This document shows, piece by piece, positions 10,511-23,823 of a stretch of DNA of 64,000 nucleotides. Both the position numbers and the translations under genes were made by a program. The stretch covers positions 992,001 through 1,056,000 of the forward strand of contig JACCLO010000007.1 of assembly GCA_029448655.1 (NCBI GenBank), written 5' to 3'. Numbering within the stretch: the stretch's first letter is position 1; each line of letters opens with the position of its first letter. The notes below the pieces were generated by a model. The model worked only from the letters and a program-made list of their open reading frames with translations, made no database searches and was not told the origin of the DNA. The DNA is from Wolfiporia cocos. Its lineage: Eukaryota > Basidiomycota > Agaricomycetes > Polyporales > Phaeolaceae.

Positions 10511-13500
10511 GGGACATCGCATGACCGCACACGAAGGCCTATGCCACAGCATTACTGTGACAGTTGACGTCGCTTGTGCAGATCATGTACACCAATTGAA
10601 AGCCAGTCATCTGTGTTTGATGAGAACATGGGATTCCACCCATAAATTTTTGGACAGCACCACCGCCTGCAGAGTGCACTGCACTGGGGCACTCAATAAT
10701 GCGCTGCCGGGATCAGTAATGTCCAAGGAATTTGTACCAAAAGAACTCATCATTCAGTGACTCTTTGGCCAGCATGAACTAGACTCACAAATACAGTGAG
10801 ACATTCACATGCAGCTCCTTGATGCACTGTTTACATTGTAACTCATTCACATCAGTGATTGCCTATAGATCCAAGGCTCATTTCAAAGGATGCAACATCA
10901 TTTGTTTGGCGTATACGAAGAGGAATGGATGGTATTCGGAGGCCAGCAGTCACAAGACTGCAGGCCAGGCATACAGTGGAAAATAAGGCACACCGTTGTA
11001 ATAATGAAACCCCACTTGATTTTGTGTGATTAAGTGTTCCTCGCTGAATAAGAAAGGGGTGACCGGGTTAGATAAAAGACTGGCTAACATTAGGTGAGGG
11101 GAAATTTAAGCCAGCATGGCCCTTCAAATAAAGGCAATTATATGATTGTGAATCTTGTTACTGTTTCATAGAACTCTACCAACCAAGAAGCAAGAACTCA
11201 CCTCCTGTGCCGTGGTCTCAGAACACCCACCCTAAAAGGGAACATGACCCATGCTCATGGGTTCCCTTACTACACAGGGTGAGCATGGGGGTGGAAGTGA
11301 GACAGAAGAAGTCCACAACAAAGCACGGCTGGCTGCTGTGATCATTCCCATCATGTCATACACCATATTCAGCCTCCTGTGGTCGTGTTCACCACCGGTA
11401 ACAGCATGCTAACAGCATGCCATCTGATGCTGTATTGGTGGAGGCACATCACACATTGGGCACTGGCATAGCTGTCTGCAGTTTGGGGTGAATGCCTGAG
11501 GTGGATTGATGGTCCATAGTGAATCCCCCGTGGGAATGCTGAGTTCCAAAGTGCCGTTGGCATCCCTATGACGTGCTCCCATGAGTTGTGACTAGTGGGT
11601 GAGGTGTGTTGGACACATATCCTAGCTGTCGGGTGCACCATTAAACTGTATTTATGCATGGTGTATGGACTGATACCTGTTCTTGGAGTTCGGTGCACAG
11701 TAATTCTGAGTGTCCCGAAATCATGACAGGAGGCAAAGCAGAAGGATCTTCAAGGTGTGGGTGCATGATATTCCTCCTGAGACGGTCCAAGCAAAGAAGG
11801 AGAAGCACTATGCAGAGCAGCATGATAAACTGGAGCGTGATATCCTACTGTGGTTCAATCCCACACCTGCTATGTGTCCACAAAAGCTTGATCTTGGGTC
11901 CAATAGTGAAGTCTTCAAGCCTCATGAATGCTGCTGCTCCAGACATCACCCAGAGCCTGAGGCGTCATTCGATGCAGCTGCAATCGCAAAACAGGCAGAT
12001 ATTCTGGCAAAATCAGCTCCTATCAAAGTAGCTAGCAATGTGTGTTATGATAGAACATACTGTGCTCTTGGCATCCAGACAATCATTCGTTACTATGCTC
12101 TTGCAATGGCAGGGCAGAATATGGAGATGCACATGTGGAGATTGCATTGATGAGCCAGCCCAGCGCTTCTTGCCAATATTCCTCACTGGCAAGGCACATG
12201 TATGTGTGACCTACAGGAAATTCTAACATTCTATGACTGGCTTGGACTTGCTTATGTCACATGGAATGGAACTCTTCCAATGTTTGATGAGGATTCTGGA
12301 GGAATTTCAAGCTGCTAGGACACAGAAGACGTCAGAGAACAACATCAAGGCTGAAGAGCAGGATCTAGAAACTGTCACATGTTTTGCACTGTGGGCATTT
12401 GCCCCACCGTTATTTACAGGAATGCTGGCCTCGGCGGTCTTTCTATAGCCACACAGCACTTCCGTACATCTCTCTCTTTTGTCAGCACCTGACCAGTAGA
12501 AAAGATAAGAATGCTCATGGGTACACGGGCCTCCCTTTACACATATGGTCTAACACATGGACTCGGTGCCACTTATGTTTGTACCCACTTAGTCACCCTT
12601 GCTCTAGCTTGTCCATTAGCCACTCGACTGTCGCTGTGATGGCCGCCCTTCATTCGCTCAGGCCCTGGGACTTTAGGGTAGTACTTATGTGTTCTTCTCG
12701 AAGAGGATGGGGCTTAGTCCCTATCCTTAGGATTTTCGGCATAAGCGCTTAGGCCCCTTTCCTGCAAACTCCTTGCGTACCGCCTGCTGTCTGCATTGAC
12801 ACCAGTTCTCTCCACGAACGTCTGGGTCATGCCCTCTCTCTCTCTCTTGGTCTAGCTAGACTGGTAGCTAGCCGTTCAACTGTCGCTGCAACGGCCGCCC
12901 TTCATTCACTCGGGCTTGGAGGTTAGGAGAGTAGAGGTTCCCTGGCAGGGCCGGTCACACAGTCAGTGAGACTGTGTCAGAAATTATGCAACATGTTCAG
13001 GCAGCTACTACAGAGTCTGTGCCATCAGAGAAGCATGATGAAGCACGATACAAGTTCATCCTGCATGCAACTCCAAAACATCCACAATTACCGGTAGTGA
13101 TGAAAAATGCAAGGATCAGACAAACATGATGGGTAGAGATGGCTATGGCTGTTACAGAGAATGGTAAGGAGAACAAATCAACTTGTTAAGTATAGTAATC
13201 ATGACACATACCTACTGCAACGTCAATCAAGGTCAATAAATGTCAGTAATGGTCTTGCATCATTGCTGTCTTTCATTGATCCGACTTCTACCTAAATTTT
13301 GACCTCAGGCGGACTAGGGTCCATCACTGAGATGTCGATAGTGCAATCAGAGCACCTGTATTTAAGAAAGTCACCAAGATGCATATCATGTACAGAATCC
13401 ATTCCAGAATTGAGGTCGTTGATTATGCAATAGTCCTGATAACGTTTGTCAGTCTTATTGACATGCGCTTCTTAGACAAGAGCCCGGGGCAATGTTACTT

Positions 13501-13589
13501 GCACAAGGGTGCATTATGATCCAGGATTGATAAAGCGTAAACACCCAAGACAAGTCTGAGGTTCTTCCTGGACTGTCAGCCAGTATATA
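10511..13589. other. Degraded non-genic DNA
   Basis: Open frames up to 146 codons occur (for example 11710-12150 plus), but I recognise no family and see no intron-exon structure. It is probably decayed transposon sequence. Confidence 0.45.
12640..12960 (+). repeat. Two diverged copies of an LTR-related segment
   Basis: The block containing GGCCGCCCTTCATTC occurs twice, near 12640 and near 12890. Between the copies lies a decayed promoter palindrome (GGATGGGG then CTATCC near 12705) with TTTAGGGTAG upstream. This suggests old, partly duplicated family B LTR sequence. Confidence 0.45.
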
Positions 13590-13960
13590 TGTCACAGATT
13601 CTTTCTTGTGCCATAATATATGCTGCCCCTGGGCTTATCTTTAGGACTAGCGCCTATGTACGTCACATTACCTTAGATAGACACGGTTACCTTATCACAA
13701 CCACTTGTCTTACAAGTCACATGGACAGTAGCTAGCGGTCCTAGTAGTCATGATACCTGCGTGCATACATCATCTGGGGCCTACTCCCCAGACTTGTCAT
13801 TCTAGTTGTGGGGGCATGTCCCCTCAGTCTGTTTATCTCTATGGCATGCTAGTCTGGGTCAGCATGGGCACTTAGACATATGCCTTGTCCATGGGTGATA
13901 AGTACTTCCGAACCAGTCTGTAATACAGGCGTCATATCTCACGGGGTGGACCTTCTAGCT
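13590..13960 (+). repeat. LTR, family B, plus orientation, degraded
   Basis: It begins TGTCACAGATTCTTTC and holds the palindrome TCTGGGG/CCCCAGA at 13773-13792 followed by a GTTGTGGGGGCATGTCCCC block. The right end is not clear and no target-site duplication was found. Confidence 0.5.
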
Positions 13961-14520
13961 GCTCCGGCCACACATTTAGATCTAGGTACCCATGTCACGT
14001 GTTGCATTCCGGAGTAGCCAGTCCATGGCGTTGGTTCAGCAGCCGGGGTTCCTCAGAGTTGGGTCCGGTGCTGGTAATGGAGGTGCACATTTTTTGTTTA
14101 TCAGGACAGCGCTCTGTGGTCTCGGTGGTGCCGGAGGTGGCGATGCTGGTGATCCCCTTGCTTCAGGTGCGTACACTGCTCTGCGAGTCCCTGTCGTTGA
14201 GCAAGGTAGCTGACACAGGTGGCCGAGGCGGGTGTGCTGCCGTTTTGCCGTAGAGGCTGGGTATCACAAGACTACTCGCTGTGATGGACTGCTCCTAAAT
14301 CCCATAGAGTGACATGGTCATGCGTTGTGATGATCCCAAGTGCGTGCCTTCATTGGAAGGCAGAGGTGAGCCCTCAGCCGAGTAAGACAAGGTAGGGGGA
14401 GAAGCATGTTTTCTGCAAATATATGCCTTCAACGAGGCCAGTGAGTCACTCTTGAGAAATTCAAGACCCAATAGTGTGATCTCACTGTGAACACAGACGG
14501 GGTGGCCTGCATAGTTGCAT

Positions 14521-14691
14521 CTCATGTTCCTTCCTGCAGGAAGTTGTTCTACAATCTATAGGGACCTATGCTACCTGCTACTGTGCAGAGTCACCGTACT
14601 GCTGGTCAGGGCGGCAGACAGCACTGCAATGGCACCACACAATTGCATCTTTGTTGGCTACTCAGAGTGGATCAAAGCTTACGGGTTCTAG
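14521..14691 (+). pseudogene. Ty1/copia integrase remnant
   Basis: One plus frame reads CIFVGYSEWIKAYGF and then a stop. Copia integrase C-termini have CIFVGYS followed by KAY or KGY. Upstream codons in the same frame are only vaguely integrase-like. It is a short, dead fragment in decayed sequence. Confidence 0.55.
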
Positions 14692-15639
14692 GTTCCAGCA
14701 CAACAAATGCTGTTAGGTTCCAAGCAGGTGGAAGGCCTCAAAACACCAAAGGCCCGTGTTGAATCTAGTCAGGCATGAGAGGCTGAATGAGGTCCTCTTG
14801 CAGCGGTTGGGCCTTCAGTGCAGATTCATAGTCGAGATGACATGCAGATCATCTCCTCCCATTGCCCCAAAGTGGAAATCCGCTAGAATGCGCCAGGGTA
14901 GTGCATTGCACATCCAAACATTTCAAAGAAGGTTAGGCACACTGGCACAGTTAAAACTACAGGCATGCCACCATGCCACCATTTGAATGCAGTCAAGCAC
15001 TTGTTCTACAACATAAAGGGTACATTGACCATCAAGCTTGACTTACTTCAAGACTTCCTCTTAGATACTGCTGACTATATAAATGGCCCAGACAGTGGGA
15101 GGGCCTAGTAAAGGATTTAGTAAAGGATTTATTACCAAATAGACTCTGGTGTGATTGCCCCTTCAGCCCAATGTCTGCTCTGCAGCCGGGTTTGGTGCTG
15201 CTGTGTCTACCAGGCTGGAGACTGTCTGGTTGTTCAATCTGTTCAGACCCTTCTTTGCTCCATTTCCCATCATAGCAGCCACATGGACCATCTTAGCTGC
15301 TGTCGGTATCTCTATCCATCCAACCCACAAAAGCAGAGGTCACTGTATATGAGTGAAGCAGCAAGAGAACCAGGCATGCAACACTGTCTTGTAGGATCAA
15401 AGAGCAGCAAGTCTGAGTTGATAATTACCATTCCTTCCTCACACCTAGGACAAACTTAAGTTATGCGAAAGCCTGAAGGGGCTCAACAACCAACACCCAG
15501 AGGTGCAAAGATAGGACACATCTGGCTTTCTCCCATAGCCTTTTCAACACATGTAAGATGCCATTCTGGTGGGACCTATCTGACTTTGCATGCTGATACT
15601 AAATACTGTGCTCTGCACAAAGTCGTGGTAGGCAGTATA

Positions 15640-15850
15640 CTTGTCATCTCTGGTCACATTAATATACAATCTCCGCAAACGCATTGAACACGTCCGGTGT
15701 TGTTGTTCTTTGCTTGTCAGTGAATATGATCTGATAGCAGTGTCCCTGTGCAGTAACAACTGGGATAGGCCCTTCAGGTCAATATGGACCAGTGCGGGCT
15801 CACAGATGGGGTCAGAAGATGAGTGACTGAAGCACATGTTAGGCCAGAAA
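15640..15850 (-). pseudogene. Ty1/copia integrase core remnant, opposite strand
   Basis: The minus strand reads CEPALVHIDLKG, matching the first catalytic-Asp region of copia integrase (typically LVHSDLCGP). Similarity continues after a frame change (IIFTDKQRTT). Frameshifted and inactive. The opposite orientation to the 14.6-kb remnant implies two insertions or an inversion. Confidence 0.5.
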
Positions 15851-15950
15851 CAAGCTATTTCGAGACAATATGCCTGGATCATTGTCATCGATATGGGGAA
15901 GCTGTCTGTGCCACAGAGCAGGGTCCAAAGTGTAGGTACTCGCATTCAGG

Positions 15951-17529
15951 GGTGCAGAAAGGATAGTATAGCCAAATAGATGCCCTACATTGTGCTCATT
16001 CACTCCAACAATAAACAGTGAATCGCCATTCGGATGGATGAAAGACGGACAATAGATTGTTGTCCAGCTTAGGGCATCATGAAGTGCGCCCGCTTCTCTC
16101 CACCAGCTGAGAACTCACACACTCAACACCAGTAGGATAGATATGATTACTGGCAAGGAAATGAGGACACAATGAGGGAAGTGCAAAACCAGTGGTGATG
16201 AGTTGTCATGTGTGCAGAAACATCTGTGTCTGCATCCCAGTTAGGTGCTTGCAGGTTGATTAGAGCCAGGCAGAGCAATCAATGGTAGAGAGCGGAGATG
16301 CATCAGTGTACTCTTTATCACGTGCAATATAGCCTCATGTCCGATTTGCCTGGGCAAGTGCCCACTGGGATACCGTCAATATCATGTGCCAAATTGCGCA
16401 CAATCACAAAGATGGCAATGTCCTTCAGGTACTATTGTTTTTCTACTATGGCTCATGGATAACATGAAGTCTTGCAATTTCTGAAAAACACCGGAGTGAT
16501 TGGCATTGAGATGTCAGAGTCATCTGAGAGGCTTTTTTACCCATGACACCATGCCCAAATACAGCCCCATTGACAAGGCACACCCTCTGCTTGTAAGGCT
16601 CTACCCTCCACTATCGATACCTACTACAGTGAGAAGGGATCCCCAGTGATCGGGTGCAGGGGGAATCCTGGGCCCACAATACCAGCTTGTAAAAACACTG
16701 ACTCATTTTATAATCACCATGAGCCACTCCTGCCGCAAACAGCAGCTTTTGTGACAATCTTAATGCCTTAGGTTGGAACCTTAACCTGTCTATGCACCGC
16801 ACATGTAGCTGGGGGGTGTCTGCCTATCTGAGCATGACATGGCTCCCATCCAATTTAGTAAGTCCCTTACTTGATCATAAAACGCCTTTTTGTCTGTCAT
16901 ATTCTTGTCAGCTCTTAAATCTTGTCCATAGTACCTGTCCCAGGCATCAAGAATTTTTGCAATTCATTATAGGTTTTGTGCTCAATATCTAAAGTTCTAG
17001 TTGCCAACTAGACTTTAGGCACCTTTAGCAAGCACCACAACCCATGCACCTATTCTAATCACCCAAACACATTAGTACTGCTCACAGATAAGATAACAAG
17101 CACCAGCATGACACAACAGCATTATGTCACTTGGTAGCCAGCCATTGCCTGGTGCTTACACCATACCTATGAATATGCATAACAACTTCAGTTCCACTGT
17201 CTTGTCTAAGGGTTCCTCTCTACATTCTTGACTGCTAGCCTGGGGGCCATGAAGCATTTGTCGTTTAGACAATATACCTTAGCTGTTGGATAGGGATTCC
17301 CTGGCTATGCCTGGTAGGCATAATTCCATATCAGTACCATAAAGGCTGGCTTTTATCACTGTCAATGCTCAATCTTCCCTCTGACATAAGCAATGAGCTA
17401 AAACAAGGGCCCGGCCCATCAATTAATCTAATTACTAGGTATACAGGGTTTAAACCCATTACAGAATATATGTAATTATGGGCATGGAGTACACACTTTT
17501 AGTTAGTAATTAGTTTGTAATGGGTTTCA
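15951..17529. other. Non-genic, degraded sequence
   Basis: I see no supported gene. Short open frames such as 16611-16802 minus have no recognised family. Confidence 0.4.
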
Positions 17530-17968
17530 TGTCATAGTATGCTGTGGCATAGGCCTCCATGTGTCGTCATGTGATATACCTTAGATACTCGTTAGATAAG
17601 ATAACAGGTGTAGATGATCACACTCACATTACATACAGTCATGGTAGTTACTAGTGATGCAACATCTTAGTTACAGCTACGTCTGGCGCCTTACAGCACA
17701 CAGCCCTCTTTTAAGGCAGTGGCTTAGGTACCTGATGCACGCACATGTATATTTACCAGTAGGACTGAGGCTTACACCTCAGTCTTTAGCTTCTCAACGT
17801 TGAGGCTAGTCCTCTCAAGCTAACCTCTCATGTGTGTGCCTGCCTTGCCTTGCCTCACCGTCTCGTCATGCTAGGCTGGGTAGTAGCTATGGCTTGCATC
17901 TTAGTAGCTATGGCTTGCATCTTAATGCTACAGGGAGCCACAACACCAGGGAGCACTGGTTTGTGTCA
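17530..17968 (+). repeat. Solo LTR, family B3, plus orientation
   Basis: This 439-bp copy runs TGTCATAGTATGC to GGTTTGTGTCA with TSD TTTCA (17525-17529 and 17969-17973). Palindrome GACTGAGG/CCTCAGTC at 17763-17784 after a degenerate TATA. Confidence 0.88.
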
Positions 17969-18113
17969 TTTCAGAATATGTGTAGATAGTTCTGCTATTG
18001 TGTAGAACCCCATGGAGAAGCATTCTGACATCAATTGAGAATGACTAATCCCTAAAAGGCAATTAGCTGGTTGTGAGGCTCTCATATGCCTGCAAGCCAC
18101 ATACCTGGAATAG

Positions 18114-18676
18114 TGACACAGACATACCATGGCTGTGGGATCGGCCTACATAAGACGGGGGAAACCCCTAACACCTGCGCGTCCACGCTGAACAGGGCAT
18201 AGCGGTGAGCCAACAGGGACCACACTACCCTTTGGCTGACTTGCACCCAGTCAAGGGAGACAAGAAGGGCATGGGGACGTCCCGGGCCAGTCATGCACAG
18301 TCAGAGGATAAGAGAGGGGCCAAGGCCCAGTTGTCGAGAATCCAAGAGATGGGTTGTAAGACCCATCTCACTACCCTTATATACATGTTTGGCAGCGCGC
18401 AGTGTCTACCCTAAAGTATGCACCCATGCGTAAGTAACGGTGCAGTGACTAGGTAACAGGTAACTACAGTAACACTATGTAACAGGGGAAGTGACCATGG
18501 TGTGAGTAGGCGCGAGCGTGCGCTATCTCAGAGTGCTATCTAATGGGTCAGGTGATCTACTCAGTAACTAAGGAGCAACGAGAAGGTAGCAAGGGAATGG
18601 GCAGCCACGCTCGCAGTGGCAACCCCTAAGAACCTGGCGAGGGAGTCAAGTAGCCCCTAGCAGGCGTTCTGTGACA
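18114..18676 (-). repeat. LTR, family B, minus orientation
   Basis: It runs TGACACAGACATACC to GTTCTGTGACA. Palindrome GAGATGGG/CCCATCTC at 18346-18369, then TTATATACATG and CCCTAAAG. Flanks AATAG and ATACT do not match as a duplication, so the insertion is old or recombined. Confidence 0.75.
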
Positions 18677-18912
18677 ATACTGATCTTTCTGAAAACATGT
18701 CTCAAAAGAACTCTCTCATGACATACTGTGTGGCCAGCCCTGCCAGGAACCTATCTCCTGTGTCCTAATGCTAAGACTAAGGGCCTGCAGCAAGCATAAG
18801 GGAATTAGGCAAGGTCTAGTATCACGGTACAAGGGTACCATGATACATATCATGAGGGAAGTGTGCACAAACCTCCAAATCACCATCACAAACCTTGATG
18901 ATGACATAGTAG
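18677..18912. other. Unassigned sequence between LTRs
   Basis: Non-genic in my reading. It is continuous with 19436-19502 once the LTR at 18913-19435 is removed. Confidence 0.35.
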
Positions 18913-19435
18913 TGACACAGACTTATCTGTGTCCACCGTCTAACTCCTAAGGTCCTAAGTATTGCCCTAAGTTGCGCCAGCAAGGGACTTGCAAAGGTCG
19001 TAGTCACAGACTAGCAAGGGTAGAATATAGAAGTATAGTTGCAGACAGCAGACGAGGAGATAGTGAGATAATAGCCTGGGGGTACATGCGCCCCAAGACA
19101 AGTTGATTGGACTGAGGTTGTAAGACCTCAGTCACACATATTATATACATAAGAAAGCGTACACTAATGATATCGGGACCCGTCCTAAAGGCATGGTCTG
19201 TGCACGCTATATGCAATACCCTATGTATCTAGAACGTTCCCATATATGACATAATGGGATCATGTGCATAATGTTATGTAAGTAGGTCACGGTGCCAGAT
19301 GCTACCTACATCCACTGATATCTAATCTAATCTACGTATAGGGTCACGTGATCAGTGGTGTACCATACATGGCCAAGGGGGGATATCACTGCTGGTTTGA
19401 GCCCTGGTAGAGGGGCATAAGGCAAGACCGTGACA
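18913..19435 (-). repeat. Solo LTR, family B, minus orientation
   Basis: This 523-bp copy runs TGACACAGACTTATCTGTG to AAGACCGTGACA with TSD AGTAG (18908-18912 and 19436-19440). Palindrome GACTGAGG/CCTCAGTC at 19110-19133 with TTATATACAT after it. Confidence 0.9.
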
Positions 19436-20020
19436 AGTAGAATTCTACAGTATCATTGACATCATTGAAGAGATTGACTTCTATTGTGTCTACTTCTGGG
19501 CATGTCATGGTTTTTACTGTGGCATGTGTAATTGCCATACACCAGACCCAAATGTCACAAATTTATCTGGGGCTTACAACATTTTTTCTACGATTTATAG
19601 CAATTTATCCGGGATTTATACGTCTAACTACAAGTTATCTACAGGTTAACTCCCATTGCCATAATTCAAGTCCTTAACTGTGCTTACCGCTTACATAAGG
19701 TGCCACCACGCTACCAAGCAACCACGACACAGCATTACATGCTAGTCATAAGGCTTCACGTCATCACATCATCATTGGTAACCATCCGGTCCAATATCCA
19801 CAATGTCTGCCTAGACCTAGCAACGTCATCACTACGTCACCGGTCTCGCCCATAAGAGCTAGACCACCTACGTCACAAGGTCCTAGACCACAGTGACATC
19901 ATGAGCACGCCATTCTCGCACAACCATGGCATCATAGCTAAACATAGCATCAAGGCTATATTGCTATTGGTCCAGCACCTGCGGACCGCCCTCATGGATC
20001 GGCACTTGCCAATCCCCGGA

Positions 20021-21746
20021 TGACACAGACTAGCTGTGGGACTCACCACCTATGTGTTGAGGGTATAGGCGATGGGCTAACTAGTCAAGCGCAGTAGAGG
20101 TTGAGGTTATTCTACGGCGCAAGCCGAGAATAATAGAACTAAGGATTAGTGGCGTCTAGCCAGGTCCTTATATACATGTGTGACGGGAGGGCACGTGCTA
20201 CTATCTAGTTGTTGCCTTACCGGGTTATGTGGCTTTGCCAAGTGGCGAAGCTTATCTTATCTAGTGTTTAGGACTCTCTATCTACAATGGCCGTGGTACG
20301 CCCTAATGGCGGAACCAATCGGAAGAGAGGGATTTGTTGGTTATCTGTTAGTAATGCGGGCACAGCCCGGATATAGGTGAAGCCGGTTGCCGGATACCGT
20401 GAGGTATAATGGCGATTGGCCGTGCTTCGTTGGATGACCAAGGTGTCACAGATTTGGGACATGCCACTATTTTTCCCATATTTTTACCTATTTATCTGGT
20501 ATTTCTACGACCTTGTAGACATTTACGCTGCTAAGCGCCCGTCTACACGTACACTAAACCAAACAACACGTACACAACGCGGTATACGTCCACCTGTCAT
20601 AACAACACGTACATAACACGCTTGTACGCGTCAATGACTCAGCGGACTAACCTCCGGTGTCACGCGCCTTACTCATATCCTGATACCAGGCTATGTCAGT
20701 ACGATTGGATAAGCGGCCCGCTCGTTATCACATGCCAATGCCCTTACGGTTACTCATATCCCGACACCGGTATATAAGAATCACATGCATGGCTTACTAA
20801 CGTAGCTACAGCCACTTCCACAACATGGACCTACGGTCCAAACAAACATTCTTACTGGTGCGGCCATTACCGGCGCACATGGTCTATTGTAGTTTATGAC
20901 TTAGCTGTATTAGTTATGTCTGCGCACAGACCGTCTTCATGTTTGGCTCCCTTACTGGTAACCAAACAAAGCATGTATATAAGTAGGGCTATCACTGCGG
21001 ATAAGCCTTAGATTTGTTCTCTGCATTCGCTCAGTTACACATCATATCTGCTTGCGCCTACTAGCTTCCTCACCAACCTTCCAGCAACTCCTTCAAGTCG
21101 CCTTAAAGGTTATAGTGTGAGTCCCACAACTAGTTTGTGTCACAAGGCGAGACGCCGAGGTCGTTATGCTATTGGACATGGGCGTACCATAGCATGTGAT
21201 ATGTCCGGACCGGATGGTAACCGGAACATGGGTTGGACTTGGCCGTGAGGTGAGGTCCGGGGTTTGGGCAACGCCGTGATGGCAGAAGCCCGGGACTTGG
21301 GTTGTACCGAGTCCGTGGGAGGCCGAGGAGGCCGTGACCTATAGCGATATTGCCTTGATGCTAATATTATGCTGTATGGTCGTGCTGACATTATTATGCG
21401 AGCGTGCCGCGCTCGGGATGTCATTGTGATCTAAGATCTTATGACGTGGTTGGTCTAGCTTGTAAGGGCGAGACCTATGACGTAGCGATGACGATGCTAT
21501 TGTCTAGACTTGTATGACGCATTCGCAGATGGAGGCACAGCGATGCACGTTGCCTTAGTGATGATGTCATTAGTCTGGTGACGTAGCCTTGTATAAGCTG
21601 GTCATGTGGTTGATAAGCCCTGTTAAGAGCTTGTCGTATGGCAATGGGAGTTAACCCGTAGATAACTTGTAGTTAGACGTATAAATCCCGGATAAATTGC
21701 TATAATCATAGGAAAAATGCTGTAAGCCCCAGATAAATCTGTGACA
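20021..21746 (-). repeat. Solo LTR, family C1, minus orientation, interrupted once
   Basis: It runs TGACACAGACTAGCTGTGGG to CAGATAAATCTGTGACA with TSD CCGGA (20016-20020 and 21747-21751). Net length is about 1022 bp after removing the insert at 20444-21142. Confidence 0.92.
20444..21142 (+). repeat. Solo LTR, family C2, plus orientation
   Basis: This 699-bp copy runs TGTCACAGATTTGGGACATG to CTAGTTTGTGTCA with TSD CAAGG (20439-20443 and 21143-21147). An uninterrupted paralogous site is present near 24245-24260. TATATAAG near 20976, then AGATTTGTTCT as inferred RNA start. Confidence 0.95.
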
Positions 21747-21965
21747 CCGGACCTGGCCTCACGGCCTAGTCCAACACATGCCCTGGTAACCCATCGGTCT
21801 GGTGCATATCACAAGCCCATGACGACACCCTTACAGGTTCGTCCAATGGCATTGCTACCTTGGCGTCTCGCCTTGGTCAGCAACACAAGGTCCGCCAATC
21901 ACCATTATACCACAAGGTACCGGCATTTGGCCTTTCACTGACACAAGCTATCTTGTGGAACTCAC

Positions 21966-23723
21966 TGACACAAACTAGTTGTGGGACTCACACTATAACC
22001 TATAAGGCGACTTGAAGGAGTTGCTGGTAGGTTGGTGAGGGAGCTAGTAGGCGCAAGCAGGTATGATGTGTAACTAAGCGAATGCAGAGAAAAAATCTAA
22101 GGCTTATCCGCAGTGATAGCCCTACTTATATACATGCTTTGTTTGGTTACCAGTAAGGGAGCCAAACATGAAGACGGTCTGTGCGCAGACATAACTAATA
22201 CAGCTAAGTCGTAAACTACAATAGACCATGTGCGCCGGTAATGGCCGCACCAATAAGAACGTTTGTTTGGACCATAGGTCCATGTTGTGGAAGTGGCTGT
22301 AGCTACGTTAGTAAGCCAGGCATGTGATAACTATATACCGGTATCGGGATATGAGTAATCATAAGGGCATTGGCATTGTCACAGATTTATCTGGGGCTTA
22401 CAGCATTTTTCCTATGATTATAGCAATTTACCTGGGATTTATACGTCTAACTACAAGTTATCTACGGGTTAACTCCCATTGCCACCACGACAAGCTCTTA
22501 ACTGGGCTTATCAACCACATGACTAGCTTACGTAACGCTATGGTACAACCACGTCCAATAGCAACACTACAGCATACGTCATAGGTCTCGCCCGTCAGAG
22601 CAAGACCAGCCACATCATAAGATCGTAGATCATAATGATAGGCCGAGCGCGGCACGCTCACATAATAATGTTCACATGTACAAACAATGCCTCGCGGCCT
22701 TGTACTATTGGGTCGGCCTTCCCGGCTTCCCACCGCCATAAGATCCTTGATCACAATGGCACCTCAGGCGCGCCACGCCTTCACATAATAATGGCAACAC
22801 GGCCAAATAGCACTATATTAGCACCAAGGCAATATCGCTATAGGCTCGGCCTTCTCGGCCATCCCACGGACTCGGCGTTCCCAAGTCCCGGGCTTCTGCC
22901 ATCACAGGCGTTGCCCAAACACCGGTCCTCGCCTGATGGCTAAGACCAACACATGTCCCGGTTACCTTCCGGTCCGGACATATCACATGCTACGGTGCCT
23001 GCTGGCCCAATAGCATTACGACCTCGGCGTTCCGCCTTGGTTATCACACGAAGACCGGCCAATCGCCATTATACCTCATGGTATCCGGCAACCGGCTTCC
23101 CTTATACCCGGGCTGCGCCCGTATTCATATGTCCATCTAGCAATGTGACTACACGCTCTCTCTTTTACCATTGGCTCGGCCATTACCGGCGGGTCACGGT
23201 CTTTGTAGAGTAGTCGTACCACTTGGTCGCCCTTATGGCAACCAAGCCCACACTCCTTATTGGGCATGCACTATACAGTAGCACATGACCCGTTATATTT
23301 GTGTATATATAAGTAGGGCCTTGACGGCCTATAACCTTAGTTCTATTCTTCTCGGCGTATGCCGTAGAAGAACCTCCTACCTCCTGCTGCGTCTGATAAC
23401 CTCTCCTCACTGAGTCGCCTAGTACACAAGGATACTGGCTTGGTGAGTCCCACAGAGACATCTGTGTCAGGCATGTGATAACGAGCGGGCCGCTTATCCC
23501 ATTGTACTGACATAGCCCGGTATCGGGATATGAGTAAGACGCGTGACACCGGAGGTTAGTCCGCTGAGTCATTGACGCGTACGAGCGTGTTATGTACGTG
23601 TTGTTTGGTTTAGTGTACGTGTAAACGGGCGCTTAACAGCGTAAATGTCTACAAGGTCGTAGAAATACCAGATAAATAGGTAAAAATGCGGGAAAAATAG
23701 CGGCATGTCCCAAATCTGTGACA
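21966..23723 (-). repeat. Solo LTR, family C2, minus orientation, interrupted once
   Basis: It runs TGACACAAACTAGTTGTGGG to CCCAAATCTGTGACA with TSD CTCAC (21961-21965 and 23724-23728). Net 660 bp. It sits only 27 bases inside the end of its host LTR. Confidence 0.93.
22377..23469 (+). repeat. Solo LTR, family C1, plus orientation (innermost of the nest)
   Basis: This uninterrupted 1093-bp copy runs TGTCACAGATTTATCTGG to GACATCTGTGTCA with TSD GGCAT (22372-22376 and 23470-23474). TATATAAG near 23301, palindrome AGGGCC/GGCCT, then AGTTCTATTCTT. Confidence 0.95.
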
Positions 23724-23823
23724 CTCACCACCTTATGGGTCTTGATCAGACAAGGGGGCGAGGGATAGATAACAAGCTATAGGAGATGAGAGGTCTTCTA
23801 CGGCGGTAGCTGAGAAGAATAGA

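Noticed and set aside
11710..12150. 146-codon open frame as a gene
   Set aside because: No recognised family, no intron signals, and surrounded by decayed repeats.
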